The notes: generated by a model from the letters alone, not told the origin. 64,000 bases of DNA from an uncultured Alphaproteobacteria bacterium (GCA_900079695.1 LT599022.1:2231001-2295000); one strand, 5' to 3'. Counted from the stretch's first letter, positions 43,704 to 52,278 are shown. Made by a program: numbers and translations.

Positions 43704-44018
43704 TCAGGCGGCAGCTTCGGCGAGGGCCTGGCGCAGGCGCAAGGTCACAACCGCCGGGGTCGCGTTGTTGTCGTTGATCTCGATGGCGACGTCGCCGAGC
43801 TTCGACTGCTCGACGAACGCGGCGAGAACGCGCTGCCACAGCGCGTCGAAGCCGGTCACCGGCGTGACCACCTTCACCTTGACCGCGCCGCCGGCCGGAG
43901 CCGGAGACATCAGAACCTCGAGATCGCCCGAGCCGACCACGCCGAAGTGCACCGGCTTGGCCACCGCGGCCGCCGGAGCGGCGCACTTGCATTCGAATTC
44001 CAGAGTATTGAGTGCCAT
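43704..44018 (-). CDS. madE: Malonate decarboxylase acyl carrier protein MadE
   Basis: A 104-residue ACP with the prosthetic-group site VGSGDLEVL, in which Ser30 should carry the phosphoribosyl-dephospho-CoA group installed by MadG and MadK. It is the carrier on which malonate is bound as thioester and decarboxylated. An additional Cys10/Cys12 pair near the N-terminus is notable. It follows madA by 18 nt. Confidence 0.92.
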   Translation of the reverse strand: MALNTLEFECKCAAPAAAVAKPVHFGVVGSGDLEVLMSPAPAGGAVKVKVVTPVTGFDALWQRVLAAFVEQSKLGDVAIEINDNNATPAVVTLRLRQALAEAAA

Positions 44019-44036
44019 TTGCGGACGTCTCCTCGA

Positions 44037-45701
44037 TTACCAGTTCCGGAACCGCGCCGGCGGCTCGTAGAGCCCGCCCGACCAGGTCACCAGATCGCGG
44101 ATGTTCTTCGCCGCGAGCATGTCGCGGGTGGCGCGGTCGCGGTCGACGCCGAGATCCTCGGGCGTCAGCACGATCTTCGCGTCGCGCAGGCGGCGGGTTT
44201 CCTCGGGCTTGGCCTTGAGGCCGAGCGGGGTGTACCCGGCGACCGCGCGGATCGCCGCCATGCGGGTTTCCATGTCCTTGCAGCGGCTGAGATAGGCGAT
44301 GCCTTCCTCGGTGACGATGTGGGTCACGTCGTCGCCGTAGATCATCACCGGCGGCAGGTCGAGCTTGGCGTTCTTGGCGAGCTGCCAGGCGTCGAGCTCC
44401 TCGACGAACGTGGGCTCGCGGCCCTCGCCGAAGGTTTCGATGCCCTGCACCACCAAGCGCTTGCCGCGCGGCATCGGGCCGATCTGCTCGGACATCGACG
44501 GCAGTTCCTCGCCGCACTTCAGCCACGAGCCGGACGCGTGGCGGCGACCCTTGGCGTCGCAACCCATGTTCGGCGCGCCGCCGAAGCCCGCGACGCGGTT
44601 GGCGGTCGCGGTGGAGGAGTTGCCGTAGGGGTCGATCTGCAGGGTGCCGCCGATGAACATGTCGAGGGCGTAATGGCCCGCGGTCTGGGCGAACGCGCGG
44701 TTGGAGCGCAGGGTGCCGTCCGGCCCGACGAAGAACACGTCCGGCCGCGCCGCCACGTACTTCTCCATGCCGAGCTCGCCGCCGAAGCAGTGGATGGTGT
44801 CGACCCAACCTTCCTCGATCGCCGGGATCATCGTCGGGTGCGGGTTGAGGATCATGTGGGTGCAGACCTTACCCTTGAGCCCCAGTTCCTCACCGTAGGT
44901 CGGCAGCATCAGCTCGATCGCCGAGGTGAGGAAGCCGATGCCGTGGTTGATCCGCTGCACGCCGTATTCGGCGTAGATGCCCTTGAGGCAGAGCATGCCG
45001 AGAAGGATCTGGTTGTCGGTGATCAGCGCCGGGTCGCGGGTGAACAGCGGCTCGACGAAGAACGGCCGCGGCGATTCCACCACCGCGTCGATCCAGCCCG
45101 CCGGAATGTCGATGCGCGGCAGCTTGTCGACGATCTTGTTGACCTGGGCGATGACGATGCCCTGGCGGAACTTGGTGGCCTCGACGATCACCGGGGTGTC
45201 TTCGGTGTTGAAGCCGGTGTAGAGGTTGCCCTCGCGGTCGGCCTCGAACGCGCAGATCAGCGAGACCCGCGGCGTGAGGTCGAGGAAGTAGCGCGCGAAC
45301 AGCTCGAGGTAGGTGTGGATCGCGCCGAGCTCGAGCTTGCCCTCGCGGATGAACTTGGCGACGCGCCCGGCCTGCGGGCCGCCGAAGGCGAAGTCGAGCT
45401 TCTTCGCGATGCCCTGCTCGAACAGGTCGAGGTGCGCGGCCAGCGGCACCGCCGACTGCACCATGTGCAGGTCGTGGATCTTCGACTTGTCGACCTTGAG
45501 CAGGCAGTCGGCGAGGAAGTCCGCCTGCTTCTGATTGTTGCCTTCGATGTTGACGCGGTCGCCGGGGCGAATTACCGCCTCGAGGAGGGGAACCACGTCC
45601 TTGGCCTCGACGCGCTTACCCGCGCCGATGAAGCGACCGGCGGCCGCCAGCCGTTCCGCGGTATCCGCCGCGATCGTGTCCCATTTCCTTTGAGTCTTCA
45701 T
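44037..45701 (-). CDS. madA: Acetyl-S-ACP:malonate ACP transferase MadA (MdcA-like)
   Basis: A 554-residue CoA-transferase-type enzyme that exchanges acetate for malonate on the ACP, giving malonyl-S-ACP. Recognisable blocks are VNIEGNNQKQADFLA near residue 49, AVPLAAHLDLFEQGIAKKLDFAFGGPQAGR near 84-113, and VGPDGTLRSNRAFAQTAGHYALDMFIGG near 325-352. It is preceded by an unusual 280-bp spacer with two hairpins and has a GAGGT ribosome site. Confidence 0.94.
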   Translation of the reverse strand: MKTQRKWDTIAADTAERLAAAGRFIGAGKRVEAKDVVPLLEAVIRPGDRVNIEGNNQKQADFLADCLLKVDKSKIHDLHMVQSAVPLAAHLDLFEQGIAKKLDFAFGGPQAGRVAKFIREGKLELGAIHTYLELFARYFLDLTPRVSLICAFEADREGNLYTGFNTEDTPVIVEATKFRQGIVIAQVNKIVDKLPRIDIPAGWIDAVVESPRPFFVEPLFTRDPALITDNQILLGMLCLKGIYAEYGVQRINHGIGFLTSAIELMLPTYGEELGLKGKVCTHMILNPHPTMIPAIEEGWVDTIHCFGGELGMEKYVAARPDVFFVGPDGTLRSNRAFAQTAGHYALDMFIGGTLQIDPYGNSSTATANRVAGFGGAPNMGCDAKGRRHASGSWLKCGEELPSMSEQIGPMPRGKRLVVQGIETFGEGREPTFVEELDAWQLAKNAKLDLPPVMIYGDDVTHIVTEEGIAYLSRCKDMETRMAAIRAVAGYTPLGLKAKPEETRRLRDAKIVLTPEDLGVDRDRATRDMLAAKNIRDLVTWSGGLYEPPARFRNW

Positions 45702-45981
45702 GAAGCGGACCTCGTTTGGGTGTGTTCAGGCGCTGAAGAAGCGCCTCTCAGGGCCGAGTGCGGCGGAAAGGCCCCCGGACGGCGGTCTGCCGCCGCCGGG
45801 GAAGTTTGCGATCTCCCGAAGCTCAAGGGGGGGAAATCGGCCGCCGAACGCGAATTCGGATGGGCGGAACCGGCCGCGCCCGAACGGGCAACGAAACGGT
45901 GAAGCGACGATGCGGGGCGAACGGTCATGGCTCCGGTTCCGGTCTGGTGCGCCGCCGGAACTTTCCCGGCGGCGCAAAGGG
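45702..45981 (-). other. 280-nt spacer between madB and madA with two hairpins
   Basis: No supportable gene. A strong hairpin at 45773-45801 has 12 paired bases, a bulged A and a 4-nt TCTG loop; a second with a 6-bp stem (AGGCGC, 7-nt loop) lies at 45728-45746, just before the madA ribosome site. Neither is followed by a T-tract. The spacer may hold a processing site, an RNA stability element or an internal promoter that sets the soluble enzyme level apart from the membrane pump. Confidence 0.55.
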
Positions 45982-47193
45982 TTACTGCACCAGGTTGATG
46001 GTCGAGGCGAACACGCCCACCGCGATCGCGGAGACGATCACGCCGCAGATCGACGCGCCCATCGCGAGCGGCATGATCAGCGCGTAGGGGCTCGCCTCGA
46101 ACGCCGCCTTCTGCGCGAGCTTGGCGGTGGAGGGCATGCACGACACGCCGGCGACGCCGATCACCGGGTTGAAGTCGTGGTTCTTGGTGAACGCCCACAC
46201 CACCCAGCCGCCGAGGAGGCCGCCGACGCCCGAGATCGCGAGCGCGGTGATGCCCAGCACCAGCAGGATCGCGACGCGCGGGTCGAGCAGGGTGCTCGCC
46301 TCGCACAGCACGCCGAGCACCAAGCCGAGGAACAGCGTCGAGGAGTAGGTGATGGTCTTCTCGAGGAGCTCCTGATAGGGCTCGATCTCGGCTTCCTTGA
46401 TCGCGACGCCGAGGAAGAACGACAGGATCAGCGGCGCGGCCACCGGCAGCAGCAGGCAGAGCAGCGCGGCGATGATGATGGTGAAGACGAACTTCGCCTC
46501 CGACGACACGTCGGGGAACTCGATCTCGACTTCCTGACCCCGGTATTTCTCCGGCACCAGCCACTTGATCAGGTAGGGATAGCCCGCGTAGGTGAGGGAG
46601 AGATAGAGGTAGGCGATGATCGAGATCGGAACGAACAGTTCCTTCGCCATCACCAGCGAGGCGAACAGCACCATCGGGCCGTCGGCGCCGCCGATCGAAC
46701 CCACCGCCGCGGCCTGACCGGGGGTGAGGCCGAAGTAGTAGCCGATCACCAGGGTGACGAAGGTGCCGAGTTCGGCGAACAGCGCGACGATGATGCTCGA
46801 CCACGGACGCGCGAGGATGAAGGAGATATCCGCCATCGAGCCGATGCCGAAGAACAGCATGCAGGCGACCAGCGAATTGGTGAAGGCGAAGTTGTAGATC
46901 GGCTGGAGGAAATCGATCTGCATGATGTTGACCAGCGCCGCCGGATCCTCGACCAGCGGATCGAGGAACAGGGTGCCGATCTTCTGCGCCTCGAGGAACA
47001 TCACGCCGCCGTTCACGCACATCATGCCGAGGCCCATCGGCACCATGATCAGCGGTTCGAGCTTGCGCTTGAAGCCCATATAGGCGAGCAGGAAGCCGAG
47101 CGCGATCATGCCGAGGCGGGAGAGCGCGATCACCGGATCCTGGACGAACATCGTGCCGATGCCGGGGAACACATACATCAATTGGTGAAGCAT
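45982..47193 (-). CDS. madB: Na+-pumping carboxybiotin decarboxylase MadB
   Basis: A 403-residue integral membrane protein of the OadB family with about 11 helices. The conserved Na+-site motif GSIGGADGPM near residue 165-174 carries the essential Asp, and the later GVAGVSCMPSTAKLAQ is also family-typical. It decarboxylates carboxybiotin on MadF and exports Na+, so malonate use conserves energy as a sodium gradient. It lies 19 nt after a newly recognised small membrane protein gene. Confidence 0.94.
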   Translation of the reverse strand: MLHQLMYVFPGIGTMFVQDPVIALSRLGMIALGFLLAYMGFKRKLEPLIMVPMGLGMMCVNGGVMFLEAQKIGTLFLDPLVEDPAALVNIMQIDFLQPIYNFAFTNSLVACMLFFGIGSMADISFILARPWSSIIVALFAELGTFVTLVIGYYFGLTPGQAAAVGSIGGADGPMVLFASLVMAKELFVPISIIAYLYLSLTYAGYPYLIKWLVPEKYRGQEVEIEFPDVSSEAKFVFTIIIAALLCLLLPVAAPLILSFFLGVAIKEAEIEPYQELLEKTITYSSTLFLGLVLGVLCEASTLLDPRVAILLVLGITALAISGVGGLLGGWVVWAFTKNHDFNPVIGVAGVSCMPSTAKLAQKAAFEASPYALIMPLAMGASICGVIVSAIAVGVFASTINLVQ

Positions 47194-47212
47194 TTTCTTG
47201 TTGGCTCCGGCC

Positions 47213-47332
47213 TTACTCGGTTTCGGGTTTCTTGGACATCGCCCGGGACATCAGGACGACGACCCCGATCACGGCGAAGGAAATCGCCGCCGTGATCGCG
47301 TAGGCCATGATCGCATACGTGATTATGTTCAA
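47213..47332 (-). CDS. 39-residue single-span membrane protein between madG and madB, TTG start
   Basis: A short frame encoding 39 residues: a hydrophobic segment from about residue 3 to 28 (ITYAIMAYAITAAISFAVIG and onward) and a charged tail RAMSKKPETE, so one membrane helix with the tail probably inside. It starts with TTG overlapping the madG stop as TTGA, with GGAGG five bases upstream, and ends 19 nt before madB. It resembles in place and topology the small OadG gamma subunit that binds OadB in oxaloacetate decarboxylase, but it is shorter and I see no clear sequence kinship. Coding is supported by context and composition, not by homology. Confidence 0.7.
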   Translation of the reverse strand: MNIITYAIMAYAITAAISFAVIGVVVLMSRAMSKKPETE

Positions 47333-48306
47333 TTGATCCTCCGGGAATCCGGGCCGCGCCCGGATGCGACAGGGTTGGAATTGGGGGTTGAAGAAACCGG
47401 GAAGCGCCGGTTCTCCAACAGATAGGCGGCCACGGTGACGGCGAGCAGATCGGCCGCGCCGCCGGGGCTGAGATTGCGTGCGACGCACGCCGTATCCAGG
47501 CGCTCGATGGCCGCGAGCCCGGCCTCGGCGAGCGCGCCGCCGAGACCGCGAACCTGCGCCGCCTCGGCCTTGAGGAAGGCGAGCGCCTGCGGTCCGCCGC
47601 GCCAGAGGACGGTGGAGTCCTCGGCCTCGGCGACCAGCGCCACGAGGGCGTGCACCAGCGCGCGGTTGAGATCGCTCCCGGCATCGAGGGCGGCGCGCAG
47701 CGCGGGTAGCCCGTGCTGGCGGACGGTGGGAAAGCCCGCCTCCGCCTCGCCGCGCACGCCGGTGGAGCCGTGGCGATGGAACAGGATCTCGCCCGCGGTA
47801 CGGGCGGCGGCGGGATCGGACGCCGCGAGTTCGCGCGCCACCATCCCTTCGGTGATCCGCCCGGCCTCGGCGAGCACCGCCTCGGCCGCGAGCGGCGCGC
47901 CGGTGCGGGCGACGCGTCCGGCCGCCGCGGCGACCAGACCGCCGCAGAACAACGCGCCGCGTTGGGTATTGACGCCGTGGGTGGCTTCGAGCAGGCGTCC
48001 GTCGCAGGCGCGGCCGATCGCGCGCAGTTCGGGCAGCAGCGCGGGCGCTGCGCCGGGATGCGCCAGACCGGCGCGGGCGCAGGCATAGAGCCCGGGCGCG
48101 AGCGCGGCGGAAGACAGCAGAAAGGTCTGATGATCCATGTCGCGGTGCGCGCCCATGGACCGGGGCGTGACAAGGCCGGGCTTCGGGTGCGCCGAAACCT
48201 CGAGCAACAGACCCGAGAGCACGGCGGAGCCGATGTCCCAGGCCGTCGATTCCGTTTCCATGTCCCACGCGAAGGTCCGCGTGGACAGGTGCGGCGAGAA
48301 ATCCAT
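47329..48306 (-). CDS. madG: Triphosphoribosyl-dephospho-CoA synthase MadG (CitG/MdcB-like)
   Basis: A 325-residue enzyme making 2'-(5''-triphosphoribosyl)-3'-dephospho-CoA from ATP and dephospho-CoA, the precursor of the MadE prosthetic group. Family motifs: EVSAHPKPGLVTPRSMGAHRDMDHQTF near residue 35-61, ATHGVNTQRGALF near 107, and NLSPGGAADLLAV near the C-terminus. The start at 48306 has GAGGA eight bases upstream; a shorter one at 48261 lacks a ribosome site. It is the first gene of the mad operon. Confidence 0.92.
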   Translation of the reverse strand: MDFSPHLSTRTFAWDMETESTAWDIGSAVLSGLLLEVSAHPKPGLVTPRSMGAHRDMDHQTFLLSSAALAPGLYACARAGLAHPGAAPALLPELRAIGRACDGRLLEATHGVNTQRGALFCGGLVAAAAGRVARTGAPLAAEAVLAEAGRITEGMVARELAASDPAAARTAGEILFHRHGSTGVRGEAEAGFPTVRQHGLPALRAALDAGSDLNRALVHALVALVAEAEDSTVLWRGGPQALAFLKAEAAQVRGLGGALAEAGLAAIERLDTACVARNLSPGGAADLLAVTVAAYLLENRRFPVSSTPNSNPVASGRGPDSRRIN

Positions 48307-48594
48307 ACACGTCGTCCTCGACGCGCGCGCTCCCCCATGGAGCACGCGGGCTGCGGAAGCGGAACTCGAGCGCATAAAAATATACGCGCGAAGCCCCGGG
48401 CCCGAAGCTCAGGATTTCACCGTCACGAAATCACAAAGTCACTTGGTGTAACGAAACGAACACGCCCTCGTGCAGCGATTGTTCACTCCGGCCGGCACAC
48501 CGGAAAGCCGCTATCCAGGCAAATCTTCACGGACCCACACGCCGTCACAATGGAGGTTTTCAGCGGGTCCGCCGACTGCACCTCCGTCTCGTCG
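48307..48594 (-). promoter_or_regulatory. Long untranslated leader of the mad operon
   Basis: About 288 nt separate the inferred transcription start from the madG ATG, with no supportable gene. The leader contains four GTGA units (48417-48442), then a hairpin AGCTTCGGG/CCCGGGGCT with two G-U pairs at 48392-48409, then a T5 run at 48376-48380, some 70 nt before madG. This is the layout of an RNA-controlled attenuator. The T-run is 11 nt past the stem, so termination strength is uncertain. Confidence 0.5.
48417..48442 (-). repeat. Four GTGA units in the mad leader
   Basis: On the minus strand GTGA occurs four times at intervals of 8, 8 and 6 nt (plus-strand TCAC at 48439, 48431, 48423, 48417). 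The spacing is regular for the first three. Repeated short motifs with fixed spacers are what HutP-type proteins bind in RNA, although Bacillus HutP reads NAG triplets with 4-nt spacers. Alternatively the units form a DNA operator. Confidence 0.45.
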
Positions 48595-48600
48595 GGGCCT

Positions 48601-48629
48601 ACCCTAGGGAGGGGGAATATGGCTGTCAA
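48601..48629 (-). promoter_or_regulatory. Sigma-70-type promoter of the mad operon
   Basis: On the minus strand a perfect -35 TTGACA (48629-48624) is followed after exactly 17 nt by TAGGGT (48606-48601). The inferred start is near 48594. It is the best housekeeping promoter match seen in the window. Confidence 0.6.
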
Positions 48630-48671
48630 CGGGAAAAATTGCCCTTTGTTTTCCTATGGTTTTTGGGTCTC

Positions 48672-48700
48672 AAAAACGCGATTCCCGGTTTTCCGGCGCG
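48672..48700 (-). terminator. Weak terminator after the Ldh-type gene
   Basis: CGCG and CCGG arms around an AAAA loop form a short interrupted stem six nt past the stop of the Ldh-type gene, followed on the minus strand by TTTTTG. It would separate that gene from the mad promoter downstream. Confidence 0.5.
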
Positions 48701-48705
48701 ACTCC

Positions 48706-49752
48706 TCAAACGCCGAGCGACTCCGCGCCGCCGAGGGCGACGAGCTCGTCGACGATGCGGCGCGGATAGGGAATGCCCTCCTCCGCGCGACGGGCGGCGA
48801 TCGCGGCCACGCGCTCGCCCGGATACCGCACCCGTTCGACTCCGGCGACGGTCGGCAGCGCGTGCAGCCGCGCGATCTGGCTTTCCATCCGTCGGGCGAA
48901 CTCGGCCGGATCGAGGAACGCCGAGATCTTGAAGGCGAGGAAGAAGTGGCCGTTGCCCGCGGGGCGGTCGTGATTGGTGAAGTTGTTGCGCACGTCGGCC
49001 GAGATCAGGCCGCGGTTGAGCACGCCGGTGAGAATGTCGAGGAAATAGGCGAGCCCCGAGCCCTTCGCGCCGCCGAACGGCAGCAGCATGCCGTCGATCG
49101 CGGCGGCGGCGTCGGTGGTGGGATTGCCGTCGGCGTCGGTGGCCCATCCCGCCGGGATCGGTTGCCCCTCGGCGAGGAACTTGCGCACCTTGCGGAGCGC
49201 GCCGTCGGAGGTCGCCATGTCGAGCACGAACGGTGCGTACTTGCCCGCCGGAACCACCGCCGCGAGCGGATTGGTGCCGAAGAACCGGGCCTTCGCCCCC
49301 ACCGGCGCGACCATCGCGATGGCGTTGGCGGAGGCGAGGGCGATGCAGCCGCGCTCCGCCGCCCGCTCGATGTAGACCGCCGCCGCGCCGTAATGGTTGG
49401 CGTCGCGCACCGTCGCCACGGCGATCCCCACCTGCTCGACGGTTTCGAGCACCGCGTCCATCGTCCGCTCCGCGACCAGCGGCCCGAGCCCGTTGTCGCC
49501 GTCGACGCGGATCGCCCACGGCAGGGTGCGCTCGACGACGATCGCGGGCGTCGGGTTGATGCGCCGCTCCCCCACCGCGTGGGCGTACTCGATCAGGCAG
49601 AACAGACCGTGGGTGTCGATGCCGCGCAGATCTGCGGCGACGAGATTGCGCGCCACCACCTCGGCGTCGGCGGGCGGCACGCCGCGCGCGACGAGAATGG
49701 TTTCGGCGGCACGGCGCGCGGCCGAGGCGGAAACGACGACGGGTTCGGTCAT
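48706..49752 (-). CDS. Ldh family oxidoreductase (malate/L-lactate dehydrogenase type 2)
   Basis: A 348-residue NAD(P)-dependent dehydrogenase of the YlbC/AllD/sulfolactate family, unrelated to classical Rossmann LDHs. Features are GIDTHGLFCLIEYA near residue 44-57 (catalytic His), DANHYGAAAVYIERA near 116, TNPLAAVVPA near 157 and GGAKGSGLAYFLDILTG near 228-244. It oxidises a 2-hydroxy acid, possibly malate, lactate or ureidoglycolate; neighbours do not settle which. It precedes the mad operon but appears to be transcribed separately. Confidence 0.88.
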   Translation of the reverse strand: MTEPVVVSASAARRAAETILVARGVPPADAEVVARNLVAADLRGIDTHGLFCLIEYAHAVGERRINPTPAIVVERTLPWAIRVDGDNGLGPLVAERTMDAVLETVEQVGIAVATVRDANHYGAAAVYIERAAERGCIALASANAIAMVAPVGAKARFFGTNPLAAVVPAGKYAPFVLDMATSDGALRKVRKFLAEGQPIPAGWATDADGNPTTDAAAAIDGMLLPFGGAKGSGLAYFLDILTGVLNRGLISADVRNNFTNHDRPAGNGHFFLAFKISAFLDPAEFARRMESQIARLHALPTVAGVERVRYPGERVAAIAARRAEEGIPYPRRIVDELVALGGAESLGV

Positions 49753-49929
49753 GGGGAATCCTGAACGCTTCGGAGGAAGGCTCCGCGTCGACCGACACGG
49801 AGCAAACTCGGCGAGGAAACCTCGAATCCGCCGTAGAGGTCAAGCGCCTCCACACCGGGCTAGCCTTTCGCCGCGCCGCATGGGATCGTGCTCTTTCGTT
49901 TTCCCCCTCGTCCGGCGGCCCTTCCGATC

Positions 49930-50985
49930 ATGCTGCATCTCCCCCGCTCCAAGGCCGAAACCGTCCGCGCAGCCCTCGCCGCCTGGCGGAACGCGGGCAC
50001 GCTTTCGGAAACCGAGGCGGCACGCCTCGCCGACGACATCGCGATCATCCCGTTCGACTGGCGGCGGCTGGCGCGCTATGCGTTCTGGGCGGCGGTCGCC
50101 TGCATCGTTTCCGCCCTCGCGTCGGTCTTCGCCGACCGTCGCCTCGTCGAACTGCTGGCGCGACTGTTCACCTTCGGTCCGGCGCAACGCTGCCTCGCCC
50201 TCGCGGCCGTCGCGGCGGCGGTCTACGCCTACGCGATGGTGCGGATGCACCGTCATCCGGAAACCGGCTCCCGCAACGACGCGCTGCTGTTCCTCGGCGT
50301 GCTCGCCACCGCGGGCAGCATCGCCAACCTCGGCCTCTGGCTCGATACCGGCAGCGGCCGCTACGACCTCCTCGCGCTGATCGCGGTGGCGGTCTACGCG
50401 GGCATCGCGATCGCCGCCCGTTCCACCCTGGTGTGGGTGTTCGCGCTGATCTCGTTCGGCGGCTGGCTGGGCGCGTATTCCGGTTACGCCTCCGGCTGGG
50501 GTGCCTATTACCTCGGGATGAACTGGCCGCTGCGGTTCGTGCTGCTCGGCGCCGTCTTGTTCGGCGCCGCGCAAGGGATTCCGTCCGGCTCGCGCCTGGG
50601 CCGGTTCCGGCGCGCCAGCCAATCGCTCGGGCTGCTGTATCTGTTCGTGTCGCTGTGGCTGCTGTCGATCTTCGGCGACTACGGCGACGGCGAGTCGTGG
50701 CGCGCGGCGCGCCAGATCGAACTGTTGCACTGGTCGCTCCTGTTCGCCGCCGCCGCCGGGTCCGCGATCTGGCTCGGCCTGCGGCGCGACGACGCCATGC
50801 TGCGCGGCTACGGTCTGGTGTTCCTCGCCATCAACATCTACACGCGCTTCTTCGAAATGTTCTGGGACCAGCTCCACAAGGGGCTGTTCTTCGCGATTCT
50901 CGGCATCAGCCTCTGGCTCCTCGGCCGCCGCGCCGAAACTCTGTGGCACCTCGGACGCAAAGCCGCCCCGGAGGCCGAACCATGA
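49930..50985 (+). CDS. DUF2157 family membrane protein
   Basis: A 351-residue protein: the first 55 residues are cytoplasmic and helical, then about ten membrane segments follow. The pattern of an N-terminal amphipathic region with repeated short hydrophobic helices (ALASVFADRRLVELLARLF and later) fits the DUF2157 family, of unknown function. The start at 49930 is preferred to 49888 because the extra 14 residues look non-coding. Its stop overlaps the next gene (ATGA). Confidence 0.8.
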   Translation: MLHLPRSKAETVRAALAAWRNAGTLSETEAARLADDIAIIPFDWRRLARYAFWAAVACIVSALASVFADRRLVELLARLFTFGPAQRCLALAAVAAAVYAYAMVRMHRHPETGSRNDALLFLGVLATAGSIANLGLWLDTGSGRYDLLALIAVAVYAGIAIAARSTLVWVFALISFGGWLGAYSGYASGWGAYYLGMNWPLRFVLLGAVLFGAAQGIPSGSRLGRFRRASQSLGLLYLFVSLWLLSIFGDYGDGESWRAARQIELLHWSLLFAAAAGSAIWLGLRRDDAMLRGYGLVFLAINIYTRFFEMFWDQLHKGLFFAILGISLWLLGRRAETLWHLGRKAAPEAEP

Positions 50986-52211
50986 TCATCGACCGCGACC
51001 GCCTGTGGGCCGACGTCGAAGCCCTCGCCCGCTTCACCCGGCCGGAAAGCCCATGGACCCGCCGCGCCTTCACGCCCGAGTTCGACGCCGCCCGCACATG
51101 GCTGCGCGCGGCGTTCGCCGAGGCGGGACTGACGGTGCGCCTCGACGCCTGCGCCAATCTGATCGGCCGCCGCGAGGGCTCCGAACCCGGGCTGCCGGTG
51201 CTGATGTCCGGCTCCCATTGCGATACCGTGCCCGCAGGCGGCCGTTTCGACGGCATCGCCGGGGTGCTCGCCGCCCTCGCCTTCGCCCGCGCGCTGAACG
51301 CGAGCGGCACGGCGCTGCGCCATCCGTTCGAGGTCGTGGATTTCCTGTCCGAGGAACCGAGCGACTACGGCGTCTCCTCGATCGGCAGCCGCGCGATCGC
51401 CGGGCGGCTTTCGGCGGCGCACCTGGCGATGACCGACGGCCGCGGCGAAACCCTGGCGCAGGCGATCGCCCGCGCCGGGGGCGACCCCGCCGCCCTCGGC
51501 GAACCGCTGCGCCGTACGGGCGAGATCGCCGCCTACGTCGAACTGCACATCGAGCAGGGGCGGGTGCTGGAAACGGCGAACCTGCCGATCGGCGTGGTCG
51601 ACCGCATCGTCGGCATCGCCCGGCACAACCTCGTCGTCACCGGGCGGACCGACCACGCCGGATCGACGCCGATGGACGCGCGGCACGACGCCCTGGCGGG
51701 CGCGGCGCGGGTGATCTCGGCGGTCGAATCCCTCGCCCGCGAGATGACCGGCAACCCGGAGTACGTCGTCGCCACCGTCGGCCGGATCGCGGTCTCGCCG
51801 AACGCCGCCAACGCGGTGCCGGGGCGGGTGGAAATGGTCCTCGACCTGCGCGCCGGGTCCGACGCGGTGCTGGCGGCGTTCCCGGAGCGGCTCCGCGCGC
51901 GTTGCGACCTCGGCCCGCTCGGCTTCGAGATCGCGCCGGTCAGCCTCGCGCCCGCCACCGACTGCGCGCCGGCGGTGACGGCCGCGATCGCCGCCGCCGC
52001 CGACCGTCTCGGCCTCGGCCGCCGGGCCCTGCCCTCCGGAGCGGGCCACGACGCGGTCAACGCCGCGCTCCTCGCCCCCACCGGGATGATCTTCATCCCC
52101 TGCCGCGACGGACGCAGCCACGTGCCCGAGGAGTGGAGCACGCCGGAGCAACTCTACGACGGCGCGCGGGTGCTGGCGGAAACCCTGTTCGACCTCGATC
52201 GCACGCTCTGA
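50982..52211 (+). CDS. M20 family amidohydrolase (N-carbamoylase/allantoate amidohydrolase type)
   Basis: A 409-residue zinc enzyme of the hydantoinase/carbamoylase family: SGSHCDTVPAGGRFDGIAGV near residue 76-95, SEEPSDYGVSSIGSRAI near 126 with the catalytic Glu, HIEQGRVLE near 189, GRTDHAGSTPMDARHDAL in the dimerisation domain, and SGAGHDAVN near the end. Substrates are N-carbamoyl amino acids, allantoate or ureidoglycolate. It is coupled to the DUF2157 gene. Confidence 0.9.
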   Translation: MIIDRDRLWADVEALARFTRPESPWTRRAFTPEFDAARTWLRAAFAEAGLTVRLDACANLIGRREGSEPGLPVLMSGSHCDTVPAGGRFDGIAGVLAALAFARALNASGTALRHPFEVVDFLSEEPSDYGVSSIGSRAIAGRLSAAHLAMTDGRGETLAQAIARAGGDPAALGEPLRRTGEIAAYVELHIEQGRVLETANLPIGVVDRIVGIARHNLVVTGRTDHAGSTPMDARHDALAGAARVISAVESLAREMTGNPEYVVATVGRIAVSPNAANAVPGRVEMVLDLRAGSDAVLAAFPERLRARCDLGPLGFEIAPVSLAPATDCAPAVTAAIAAAADRLGLGRRALPSGAGHDAVNAALLAPTGMIFIPCRDGRSHVPEEWSTPEQLYDGARVLAETLFDLDRTL

Positions 52212-52278
52212 CCTTGCGTCGCCGCCGCCGCGGTCACACCTAGGAACTCGCGACCGTCCCCGCACGAGGAGACCCGTC

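Noticed and set aside
41808..45902. A 1364-codon open frame on the plus strand across madA-madD
   Set aside because: It mirrors several real mad genes, ignores their boundaries and has no recognisable domain; a shadow of codon bias.
45726..45977. Possible 83-codon gene in the madB-madA spacer
   Set aside because: Arg/Gly/Pro-rich, no ribosome site, and it covers both hairpins; the spacer is better read as regulatory RNA.
48560..48590. GAG/GAG/CAG triplets in the mad leader as classical HutP NAG sites
   Set aside because: Their spacers are 3 nt, not the 4 nt of the Bacillus target, and such triplets are common by chance here.
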